Below, piece by piece: positions 11,174 through 20,689 of a stretch of 64,000 nt of DNA; the first letter of the stretch is position 1; each line of letters begins with the position of its first letter. The position numbers and the translations under genes are program-made. The stretch lies in contig JXTC01000219.1 in assembly GCA_002914845.1 (NCBI GenBank), positions 183,786 to 247,785 of the forward strand, in the 5' to 3' direction. The stretch is from Trema orientale (taxonomy: Eukaryota; Streptophyta; Magnoliopsida; Rosales; Cannabaceae). The notes beneath the pieces are model-generated. The model worked only from the letters and a program-made list of their open reading frames with translations. It did not search any database and had not been told where the DNA came from.

Positions 11174-12392
11174 TTAGATTGGCGTTATGCTCTCTGACTC
11201 CCTCCTGGCATTCCTCTCTAACTCCCTACTGGCCCTCAGGGCATGACTTCTAAGACAGCGGTCGTAGAACATCTCTTCCACAGCGTCCTCCATCCGTCTT
11301 CGCATTGCTTCAAGAGTGTCGATGCCACCAGACTCAACAACATAACGTGATCTTTTAGGGTCTGGTTTAATTGCAATCTCAGCCGAGCATTTGGTGCAGT
11401 TAAAGTGAAATCTGAATATTTGGGCACCCCTATATGTCTGAAAAGAGACCCCAAAATTAATGCATAAAAATTAAAGAGCAGTGTAAATTGTCACATCATC
11501 CGAAATTCAATCAAACGCACGAAAATGAAATTTAGGCAAAGTAATAACAAATTAAGCCCACATCCAGGTTTTTAAGTAGTATACTTATTTACTTGTAAAT
11601 TAAATATAATATAGACATACCACAACTAGCAAGCAAAGAGAATACACGTAACAAGCTCTTAAACCATCAAAGCTGAGAGAAAACTAGCCCTATTCAGGCA
11701 ACCATGCACGTCCGTTAAAGGTTATTAAAAATTTTACAAAAAAACACCATACAAAGGTACTTAATCACCAAAACCAGTATATGTCTGCAACCCAAAATAT
11801 GCATAAGAAAGAGAGTCAATTTTGAGTTTGACACCAAAATTCAACCAAACAAATAGCCGGCATTCATTGTCTTCGGCATTCCTATCTAAAATAACAAGAA
11901 GTACTAAAAAAAAAATCCCCTAGAAATGGACACAAATCGATAATGAAATCAAAGATTGTCAATACAAAAATGTTTGAGGGGGAAAAAAAGCGAGTAAAAT
12001 CATGTAATTTTGACATTTAAATTCCATAGTTTGATAATTTTGACAAAAAGCGAATCACAACATAACAAAAATCAAATATCTGAAAAACGTTACGGGTTTT
12101 CCATACAGTATCACATATAACCAACCATGTAAAGTAGCAAGCAAAGAGAGTTTTTAAAATCTCTTAACCATCAAAGCCTAGAAAAAGAGAACCATTTATG
12201 AATGAATATCTACAAACAGAAGTCAATCAATCAAACATTTTCCATATGAGAAAAAAAAAAAAAAAAAGCACCATTACCCATACCAACCTCGCCGACGACG
12301 TCATGCTTGCGGAAATTGACATCGGTACCCTTACACATGTGATTTTCACAGGTGCTGCAACAAATATCCATGGGAAGCGTAACGGGAAGCAT
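11174..12392 (-). CDS. Short CWC16/YJU2-like (CCDC94/130-type) splicing factor relative
   Basis: Two exons on the minus strand: 12392-12288 (35 codons from ATG) and 11437-11174 (87 codons plus TAA), intron 12287-11438, phase 0; 122 residues in all. Exon 1 reads MLPVTLPMDICCSTCENHMC then KGTDVNFRKHDVVGE; exon 2 opens TYRGAQIFRFHFNCTKCSAE. This is the N-terminal fold of the CWC16 family (YJU2/CCDC94), which helps the spliceosome through the first catalytic step. The two CxxC pairs (C12/C15 and in NCTKC) that should bind zinc are kept. Usual members exceed 300 residues; here the leader before the LPM motif and most of the C-terminal half are missing, replaced by a short charged tail. Either a truncated paralogue or a decaying copy. 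The intron argues against a processed retrocopy. Confidence 0.7.
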
Positions 12393-12394
12393 CG

Positions 12395-12480
12395 TTTCTT
12401 CTTCTTCTTCTTCTTCTTCTTCGGAAACCCTAACCCTAACCCTAGCCCTCTTCTCTTCTCTTCTCTTCTCCTCTTTCTTG
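12395..12480 (-). promoter_or_regulatory. Telo-box and pyrimidine/purine tract upstream of the YJU2-like ATG
   Basis: Immediately upstream of the start codon lies a (TTC)n run (about 12396-12420, plus strand), then AAACCCTAACCCTAACCC beginning at 12425, then TCTTC repeats. AAACCCTAA is the plant telo-box, common near the start of genes for translation and RNA processing. This fits a 5' leader but does not prove transcription. Confidence 0.5.
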
Positions 12481-12866
12481 ATCGACCCAAACTAGTGCGA
12501 CTCTCACCCCCGCGATTCTAGTCGAATCGAACGATAACAATTTACTCCTATTTATGTTTTTTTTTTTTTCCCCGACGAGATACTCATATTTATTGGTGTC
12601 TTTAGTGTTACTCTTTATGTTTAGTAAGCTGAATATACGAAAATTCCCTTAAGAGATATTTGCACAGGACAAAAAAGGAATCTTATATTTTTCAACAAAT
12701 TAATCGAGTAATTTATTTCTTTTCTTTTCTTTTTCTTTTTTTTTTTTAATTTTCTTTTTTGAAAGTTTAATGTCTTATTCGGAAATCGGAATTATTAGAC
12801 TAGTCTCTCTAATTGGTGGTTTTCTAATATAACCTAAAAATCAAATGTTAAATAGAGATCATAATC

Positions 12867-13395
12867 TGTTTGTGTAGGTTGAAATGTAGTTCTTCAAATG
12901 ACCGTCTAAATGGGCGCTCTTTCCTTTTAGATAGAGAGGTTTATCCGCATAGATGTGTTAGATATGAAGTAGCCCACAACAAAAACCAGTTTCCTCTAGT
13001 TTTTTCATTTATTTTTCAATTAAAACTAGCTTAGTTTAGAATGAAATTTGAAACAAGTAAACTGTTATATGTCAAAAATATTGAATACATTTGAAATTTA
13101 AGTCTTTCAATGGTATTGTTCGTTAGTTTGCAATTAAAAAAAAATAACGAAACATATTGAAAAATTTGTGATTTTAGTCTTTTAATGGTATTATTCGTTA
13201 GTTTGCAATTTAAAAAAGGTCACGAAAATTCTGGAGTACCACCATACGAATTGGAAAAGTATCAATCCTACTTCCAAAGTTATCCAGTGCTAATTTCGCA
13301 TTTTATTTCATTGTCCATGGTTTGAAGAAATTCCATGTGTTGTAGTCAAAATTCTCCTATTCCCTAAGATTAGAAAATCTAAAGGGATCTTTAAA
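12867..13395. repeat. Local segmental duplication, copy B
   Basis: Second copy of 8476-8872, same orientation. It contains a further internal repeat: GTTAGTTTGCAATT occurs at about 13121 and 13198. Confidence 0.8.
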
Positions 13396-13639
13396 GTTTC
13401 AAAAATATGATATTTCGTTTTTTTGAAAGACATGAAAAAATCAATCCTGCCTAAAAATATTGATCAACTACAGGAAAGGGCTACTGTCATGCTAGAGTTT
13501 TTATTGAGTACATAAAAGAGAAATTGACCCATGGAAGATGTTGATACAATGGAAACCAGTTGTGCAAAAAAGATAGTGCATTCCTTGTCTTTAGATAAAT
13601 GCTTGGAAACTCATAATCATCTTTATTTATAATACCTTA

Positions 13640-14310
13640 TATCTGAGCTGGGCTAGGTCGGCCCGTTTGCCGGGATGGTCTGGTCTATTCTAGTCCACTA
13701 TGGACTAACCCAGTTTAGTTAAATGAAACCAAAATATATATATATATATTTTTTGTTTATCTTTAAAGTCATTTTTTAATGAAATCATAAATAATTTACA
13801 TACAATTACAAATTAATTTAAATATTAAAGTTAATATAAACAATAAAAAAAATTTACCAATATTAAAAAACTAATATGAATAGAACTAAACGACTAAGTA
13901 AACTATTAACAATAATTTTATTTATGAATTCCTCATTGAAAACCTTACAAGTAAAATCCAGTGGGACAATATAAAACCTTAGTTTAATAAGGAAAAAATA
14001 TATAAAATATTTAAGATTAAATAAAATAAAATAAAAATAAAAAAACAAAAGAACAAAAAAAATTTAAAAATAAAAATAGAATGGGTCGTCTTACCTTGCC
14101 CTATCACGGGCTGGCCCAGTCCATTCTATGAACTTTGGTGAGCAGGCCAGGCTGACCTGGGGGCCACAATATCATGGCCCAGCCCACAAATAATAGACGG
14201 GCTCGACTAACCAATCTAAGCATCTACAGTGTCAAATACGAATCGGCCCGTCTCGACACTATAGCAAGACGAGCCTGGGTTGCAGCTATGAAGTTGCATC
14301 TCTAGTTCCA
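13640..14310. mobile_element. GC-rich hAT-like non-autonomous block, boundaries unsure
   Basis: Two GC-rich ends (13645-13710 and 14085-14290) full of GGCCCG/GGGCTGGCCC words enclose an AT-rich middle. The right edge, read inward, is TAGAGATGCAAC, matching the usual hAT terminus style (TAGRGATG). I could not find the matching left terminus or an 8-base duplication, so this may be truncated. No transposase. Confidence 0.35.
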
Positions 14311-14589
14311 AATGTAGATTGCAGAAAATAAAAATTTGAATCTAGGCATGAATGAATAATGCTAGAAATCCCAAAATTTGTACCAAATTTTTAAGGGTTT
14401 TGGACACTTATACCTATTTTTCAAACAATATTACCAAATTTATGACATTTCAAAAATAATAAAAATTTCGTACGACATTTCAGGATATTTTTCTAAATAC
14501 TTTGGGAGCTAGAAAACACGTTGACATTTTTAGTAAATAAGCCATCTTTTTTTTTTATAGGAAATCTCCTGGAAACTTTCTAACTTACA

Positions 14590-15020
14590 TTCCTATTAGT
14601 GGAATGTTCTATATGTAAGTACATCACGGGAAGGCAGTTTGGTTTCCTTTAGCAGAATGTCCTAATATGTAAGTAAATCACAGGAAACTACGAAATTTCT
14701 TGGAAATCATTGTAGTTTTTTTTTTGAAGAATTTCCTACAGCTAAATAAATCATAGGAAACCACGAAAGTTTCATTTTTGCATAATGTCATATAACTAAG
14801 TGAATCACAGGAACCCACGAAGTTTCCTAGAAATCATTGTGGTTTTCTTTAGCAGAATGCCCTGTAGCTAAATAAATCACAGGAAACCAAGACGGTTTTC
14901 TGGAAACCATTGTAGTATCTATTTTGTAGAATGCCCTATAGCTAAGTAAATTACAAGAAACTATAAAAGTTTCCTAGAAACCACTGTGATTTCTTTTTCA
15001 AATCACACGAAACAATAAAA
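14590..15020. repeat. Six-copy degenerate minisatellite, about 55-75-base units
   Basis: Units of the type AGAATGYCCTATAGCTAAGT followed by AAATCACAGGAAACCACGAA and a GTTTCCTAGAAATCATTGT part begin near 14598, 14657, 14729, 14783, 14856 and 14928. Divergence between units is high, so the array is old. No coding. Confidence 0.85.
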
Positions 15021-15618
15021 GTTTGATGCTAATTACAATCAATAATTAATATTTAACTATATAAAAACCATACTACGAAGAAATTAAATATAAAATCGTC
15101 TATATAAACTAGAACAAGACATACCTTTTTTTCTATTATTTTCTACATCTAATTATAAATTTTCATATTTAATTATGAAGTTAAATATTTTTTATTTAGT
15201 TGCTCTAGAATGAACTTTTACAAAAACATATATACAATTAGAAACTAGATTATGAGTTCTCTACATTATATATGTATATACCTAAAAACTAAATGAAACC
15301 TTGTCGTTATTTCATCCACCCAAAAGACGTGAACAAACTCAACTCAAACTCGGTGAAAAGAGAAAGATGTTTTTCGGTGACGACGGTTACAAAAAGAGAG
15401 ATGTTTCCCACGATGGTGGATGGCAGACTGAAGAGTGAGACTAGATAGAGAAACGTTTTCTAATGACAGTGGGTGGGGGACCAGAAGAAAGAGACCCCTC
15501 TCTGAGATCTTAGCAAGAGACCATAAGAGGAAGACAATGAGGGAATAAAAGTCATACAAAATCAACTTAAACGTGTTGCACAGTATTTTAGGAAATAATG
15601 TTGTAAAAACTATATGGG

Positions 15619-15840
15619 GTGTCATTTTTCTAATTTTTAATACTAACACATGTGACATATGAAATGGCATTATTCAATTGATGTGTCATTTTTCTAATTT
15701 TTAATACTAACACGTGTGACATATGAATTGGCATTATTCAATTGATGAATATGATTAATTTATTTGTAGTCAGTTCTAATACACCAATTGAATAATGTCA
15801 ACTCTTATACCACATATATTGATATTAAAAATTCCACCTA
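15619..15840. repeat. 64-bp tandem duplication plus inverted third copy
   Basis: A 64-base unit (GTGTCATTTTTCTAATTTTT ... ATTCAATTGAT) stands at 15619-15682 and 15683-15746 with two visible mismatches. About 15781-15835 is an inverted, diverged copy (CACCAATTGAATAATG...), so the last 150 bases can fold back. The arrangement suggests a foldback or MITE origin. Confidence 0.8.
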
Positions 15841-16383
15841 GCGTCATCCATGTAGAATATATCAGTATCAAAATGATAAATATCATTATCATATGTGAAA
15901 CATGGACAAACTTATATCATTATCAACAGATTAATAGACCTCAATCGACGAACTTAACGTATATATATGGCCTCATACTGCCAAGCCAACCTGAGGGGCA
16001 ACTAGAGCTGTCACAACATAGCACAAGGAGCTGAGCTAAGCTTGTGATTTATTTATTTTATTTGTATATACGCAGACAAACCCACGATTTTCACCTTATT
16101 TCAATAGGCTTACACAAAACAACATGGTGAAATCTGCCGCAAATAATCTTCACAAAGAACTCTAAAAAGCTATTCATGCAATGCAAGCAATTAGTCTTAT
16201 AAAGTTTTTACCTAGCCAGCAAAATGAAGGGGAAGTTGGATCAAAATCCTTAACCAAGACGCTGTACAGAACAACTCCAGCTGTATAACCAAAAAGCATC
16301 TTTTGCAAACTATTCACAATTGGTCAAAACAAAAGAGAAATTTTTGTACAATAACAATAGCAGCAGGCCACAGGCCACAAGTT
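15841..16383. other. Intergenic, includes the 3' side of the PPR gene
   Basis: No gene seen. The last 150-300 bases are probably 3' UTR of the minus-strand PPR gene. Confidence 0.4.
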
Positions 16384-17546
16384 TTAGTAATTCCAAAAGA
16401 TCTGGCTCCTCCGGTATTGCTTTTTCTTATAAACTGCAATTAGCTTCCTGTAAGTCCACTTGTTGTGCCTTGTGAACTCCAAAAAGGCCTCTGAACTCGA
16501 GTGGAAATCTCCTTTACCCAAAACTTCAAACACCAAAGGATCGGTTAGTACTATAGGATAGTCGTCCAAATTCATTGGGCTAAGAACAAAGTCTAAATTC
16601 CTTCCTAATCTTCTATCCAAGTAGGCGTCCACAACACATCCATAAGTCACAATGTCCGGAACAACCATCTCATGCTTCATGTGTTGGAGGCTAAGATGGA
16701 GATCCCACAGCAAAGACATTCTCGAAAACGCCATGGCTCGGACATTGAAGGTGGTGAGGTCGGGTTTGAACCCGGATTCTATCATTCTCAGGAATTCTTT
16801 TTGGAGGGTTTTCATCTTGAAGTTGGCAGCATATGACAGCAACAGAAGGTTCCACAAGAGATTGCCAACGTCGCTCCTGCCAAGACCGACCTCCCTTAAA
16901 AACTCCCCGAGTCTATAAAGCTTCCTCTGCTTCAAGTAGGCAAGCGCCACCGCTCTAATTCCTTCCTTATCTATCGAATATCTAGACCTCTTAAGACGGT
17001 TATAGGCAGCCTCCATCTCCGTCAGAGAGCCATAAACGCTATAATACCTCACGTAGGCGTTAGCAGTAGCAGCATCAACCCATAAACCCTTGGAAACCAT
17101 CTCCCGGACTGTGCTCTCCATCAACTCGAGCTGTCCTCCATTCCCAAAGCAAGAGATAGCCAGAGAGTAAACCTGGGGTAACATATCTAAGTTTCTACAG
17201 CTAAGCTGAGCCATAATTTGGGCAACTAGCGCAAACTGCCCTCTCTTGGACAAAACGTCGAACAGTTTGGATACGGTTTGAATTGAAGGCAGAGAAGAGC
17301 TATTGAGCAATTGATCCCAGATAGCCAGAGCTTGTGGGAGTAGGCCATTTTGAGCAAAGCATAGCATGAGAGAAGACAAGGTTGAATGGTCATCGTGGCC
17401 TGGTCGAGATTTTGATGAGTTGAGTTGGAGCAAAAGCTCATCAGCCACGCCCACCAATTCTGCATATCTATCTTCGTCCCCATCAAAAAACACCCCTTGC
17501 TGCCTCCATTGACAAATTATGAAAACCCCAAATAGTTTTATTCGAT

Positions 17547-17581
<35 letters not shown>

Positions 17582-17762
17582 TAGAAACGAGTAAGACTAA
17601 AAAGAATGATGAAGAGTATTGTCTGACCTGGTGTGCCGAGGCTCGACTTTTCTGATGCATTAGTCTCCGGGAGAATACAGCGGAAAGAGTGGGTTTTGGG
17701 AGAAAGCAAGCAGATGCAAACTGTGGAAGCGGGAGAAGAAGAAGAAGCTGCGAAGAGTTCAT
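16384..17762 (-). CDS. Pentatricopeptide repeat (PPR) protein, probably organellar
   Basis: Two exons: 17762-17628 (45 codons, ATG preceded by other-frame stops) and 17499-16384 (371 codons plus stop), joined in phase 0 across a 128-base intron; 416 residues. The intron carries a (TA)n tract at about 17548-17573, so simple ORF reading wrongly extends exon 2 into a poly-YI start. The N-terminus ([20 protein letters not shown], then SRRL) is rich in S, L and R and poor in acid, as expected of a mitochondrial or plastid presequence. The body has degenerate 35-residue helix pairs, for example [32 protein letters not shown] and [18 protein letters not shown] proteins bind organellar RNA. No E, DYW or SMR domain is visible, so this is a short P-type. 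It resembles the Arabidopsis At3g42630 type as far as I recall; that name is tentative. Confidence 0.85.
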
Positions 17763-17849
17763 GTCATGCCTTCTTCGAGGCTCCCTCACAAAGTATTACA
17801 CCTGCAGTTGCAGAGATGGCCCAGAGAGAGTTGATACATGTTCTGAAAT

Positions 17850-18040
17850 AGACACTGTCGTTTTATATAAGATTGTCGTTTGTAATATACTAATATAGTT
17901 GTCGATTTTTGTCGTTTCATGAATGTTTCCCGTCTTTTTGGATTGTTCATGTCGTTTTATGTGAGATTTGTCTTTTGGTATATATATCCAGTCGTTTCTT
18001 TCGAATATTGGCGTTTGCTAGAGAGATGTCGTTTTTGTCT
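17850..18040. promoter_or_regulatory. Cluster of GTCGTTT words upstream of the PPR gene
   Basis: GTCG(T/A)TT occurs at 17857, 17875, 17901, 17911, 17951, 17991 and 18028. The 17857 and 17951 parts are diverged copies of one unit of about 94 bases (GTCGTTTTATRTRAGATT). It lies 95-270 bases upstream of the PPR start codon, so it is probably promoter DNA. Confidence 0.45.
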
Positions 18041-18249
18041 CCGTCTCTATCTCTGTGCTTGAACGTAATCTCTGAGAGACCATCAAAACCACAGCAATTA
18101 CTTCCGTTACCGCTCTCTTCCAAAATCAAACGACAGCTTTTATAAAAGCCGTTTGGCATTCGTGATTTTATGTTTGGAGCCTTAACCTTAAGACCTTTGG
18201 ATGGATTCTTATTTTTTTTTTCTTTTTTTACCCACGTGTCCACTAAAAT

Positions 18250-19390
18250 TTATTCAGTTACTATTTACAACCTTTTTCCAAACTCATTTTAACCCTGATC
18301 AAAAGTCTCCATTCATCTATTTATGTGAGATATCTTTCTTTCTTTTAATAGTTATATACATATACATATTCTCATTTGACATATTGACAGATACTAATTA
18401 GTAGTACTAGCTGTTGCTAAGTGAGCTGTCTCTCGGAGTCAAGAATGAGAGACTGATCTGAGGCCCCATTTATTTTAATTATATTACGTGCATGTATTCA
18501 TACTGAAATTAACATGAAAATGACTAGGCACATAGAGCCAGAAATATTTCTGTCTAGATATGTTTTCCACTTAAACTTTGGTGGCATGAACATAGCCACC
18601 AAGCTTGAAATTGAATTCTATTGTTAGGAATCTATAACTAAATGTTGCAAAAGTAAAGGACTAAGGACCACCAATGTTCAAAGGTATATGCCACAACGGG
18701 AGATATTCATATACCCACTCCCGTCTTCTTCTCCTTTCATCGATTTTCGAGTGGTCCCCCATTATTGTAATGCCAATAATTCCAAACTCCTTTTTTCTTT
18801 TTCTCTTTTTTTTTTCGCGTTTCCAATAATTCCAAACTCCTTTTTTCTTTCGTGTTTCAAATATTTGCAGTATAGCAGTATCATTATAAATGAGCAATAA
18901 TAAGCAATAATGAAAAATGAGCAATGATAAGTACATTTGGACCCACACACAAAAAATTATAATGTAAATTTTACGTGTGCAGTACTAACAAAATGTATGT
19001 TATCCTTTAAGATTATTTAGAATTAATTTAGTACTAATATGGTTATTTATGAATAGTGTTCTCTCATTCCTCTTTTTTTTCCTCTCACTTTAATAATTAC
19101 GAATCACACTTGTTCAATTTTAAGAACTATTATTCTCTAGGAATCGATATTAAAGAAAGCAAAAGAATAAGCTGAATTAATTTGTCTATATTAACCAAAT
19201 CACAGTGCTTTAAAGATTGTAACACATGTGTTGTTTATTAGTGCATCTATCTACTCTAATTGGACAGTTGTGCAGACAAGTAAAATAAGCCATAATATCA
19301 TTAATTACGATATCTCATCCTGAGATTACCATGATAACTAGTCACATTCCAAGCACAAGTACACAGCTAGGGACCACCACAACCAAATTG

Positions 19391-19422
<32 letters not shown>

Positions 19423-19973
19423 TTGTTGCATTAGAATCCAATGCTTTCAGAGTTGTAATTGATCTTGCTTTTCCCCATTTGCATATAGTTATATGTATCA
19501 ATTTTTCTTAAAACATTATTCAATCTATCAAAAAGTGACCTTTTCTTTTTGGCATTAGTGTTCACCAAAATGGCATGCACTTGACCAGTAACAAAAATAA
19601 ATTACAAACATTCCATTCCCATAGCCAGTAAAATTAAATTATATATATGCTTAATTTATTCCAAGTCGATTGAATGTAATTGGGCGGTACACTAATCAAA
19701 GCAACTAACGATAATACTAATAAACAAAATGTTTGAATTATGATCCAGTTTGATTCTTTTCCTCTTTTCCTGTGCAAATCCACTTTGCTTATTTAATGCA
19801 TTTGGTGTTTAATAACAATATCATCTTGGCTTGTACTTTTAACTTTGTTCTAGTGGAATTGATTTCTTTTGCATGTAAAAATGCTACAATGTATATATAA
19901 GAACCTAGGGTGGTTAAACTTGAGAATATATATACACATATATAGCAGCCTTTTGGGTTGAGCCATTTGGCCC
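18250..19973. other. Intergenic with small tandem repeats, no gene seen
   Basis: Contains a 50-base-period duplication at about 18770-18850 (CCAATAATTCCAAACTCCTT twice) and a (TTA)n microsatellite at 19392-19421. No coding-like frame. Confidence 0.55.
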
Positions 19974-19982
19974 GTCATTTTT

Positions 19983-20273
19983 GGGGCTTATAGAAATGTG
20001 ACCAAATTTTAGGCTCAATTTTAGTAAATGTCCCTTTTATAAATGTTATAGCAAAATGTCCGGTATATATGCTTATATACCAAGTGTAAGATTTTATATA
20101 CCAAGTACAAAAAATTATATACCTAGTACATTTTAGTACAGTAACTAAAATTGGTAAATATGTGTATCTATCAAGTGTAAAAATATATATACCTGGACAT
20201 TTAGCTATAAAATTTTAAAAGTGGACATCTACTTAATCAAATTTAAAATTTTGGTCATCCACCTAAATTTCTC
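19983..20273 (-). mobile_element. 291-bp Mutator-like MITE, copy 3 (inverted)
   Basis: Reverse-complement copy of 7824-8114 with the same 291-base length: it begins GGGGCTTATAGAAATGTGAC and ends CACCTAAATTTCTC. It is bounded by an exact 9-base duplication, GTCATTTTT (19974-19982 and 20274-20282), which fixes both ends of the family. Confidence 0.92.
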
Positions 20274-20317
20274 GTCATTTTTTATTGAAAGAAGAAAAAT
20301 TGACTAATTTTCTGGTT

Positions 20318-20680
20318 AATTTTGGGTTTGACAATTTTTTGGCTCATAACTTATTATGAACAAACTCAAAAATTTATAATTAAATGTACAATTCACTTAA
20401 AGATAAAATAAAAATATAGTATATTCCACAACTAAAAGTTTTAAAAGAAATGAACATTTAGCTATAACTTTCAAAACATGAACATCTACTTAAACCACTT
20501 TAAAAAATTGGTCATTTGCCTAATTATAGCTAAATGTGTCTATTTCTTTTAAAGATTTACTTATTGAATATGTTATATTTCTATTTTTATTATTAAATGA
20601 GTTGGACATTTAGCTATAAACTTTTGAGTTTAGTCATATACTAAATTTTGAGCGTCAAATAGCTAATTAGCCCAAAACTA
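20318..20680. mobile_element. Foldback element related to the 291-bp family
   Basis: About 150-base arms are inverted copies: left AAACTCAAAAATTTATAATT and right, reversed, AAACTCAAAAGTTTATAGCT, continuing through ATATTCCAC/ATATTCAAT words to GAACATTTAGCTATAACTT. The middle (20455-20520, with ACATCTACTTAAACCACTTT) resembles the terminal repeat of the 291-base MITE. No clear target duplication found. It lies 45 bases from copy 3. Confidence 0.7.
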
Positions 20681-20689
20681 ATATGGGTA

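Noticed and set aside
12425-12446. Possible interstitial telomere
   Set aside because: Only about three short repeats at a gene start; the telo-box explanation is simpler.
12198-12521. Open frames on both strands over the YJU2-like exon 1
   Set aside because: They read through an A-run and TTC/telo-box simple sequence; the accepted frame is supported by CWC16 family residues and splice phase.
15344-15670. 108-residue minus frame
   Set aside because: It runs into the 64-base tandem repeat and shows no domain or codon pattern.
17500-17577. N-terminal extension of the PPR frame with a poly-YI start
   Set aside because: It is translation of an intronic TA microsatellite; exon 1 lies upstream and joins in phase 0.
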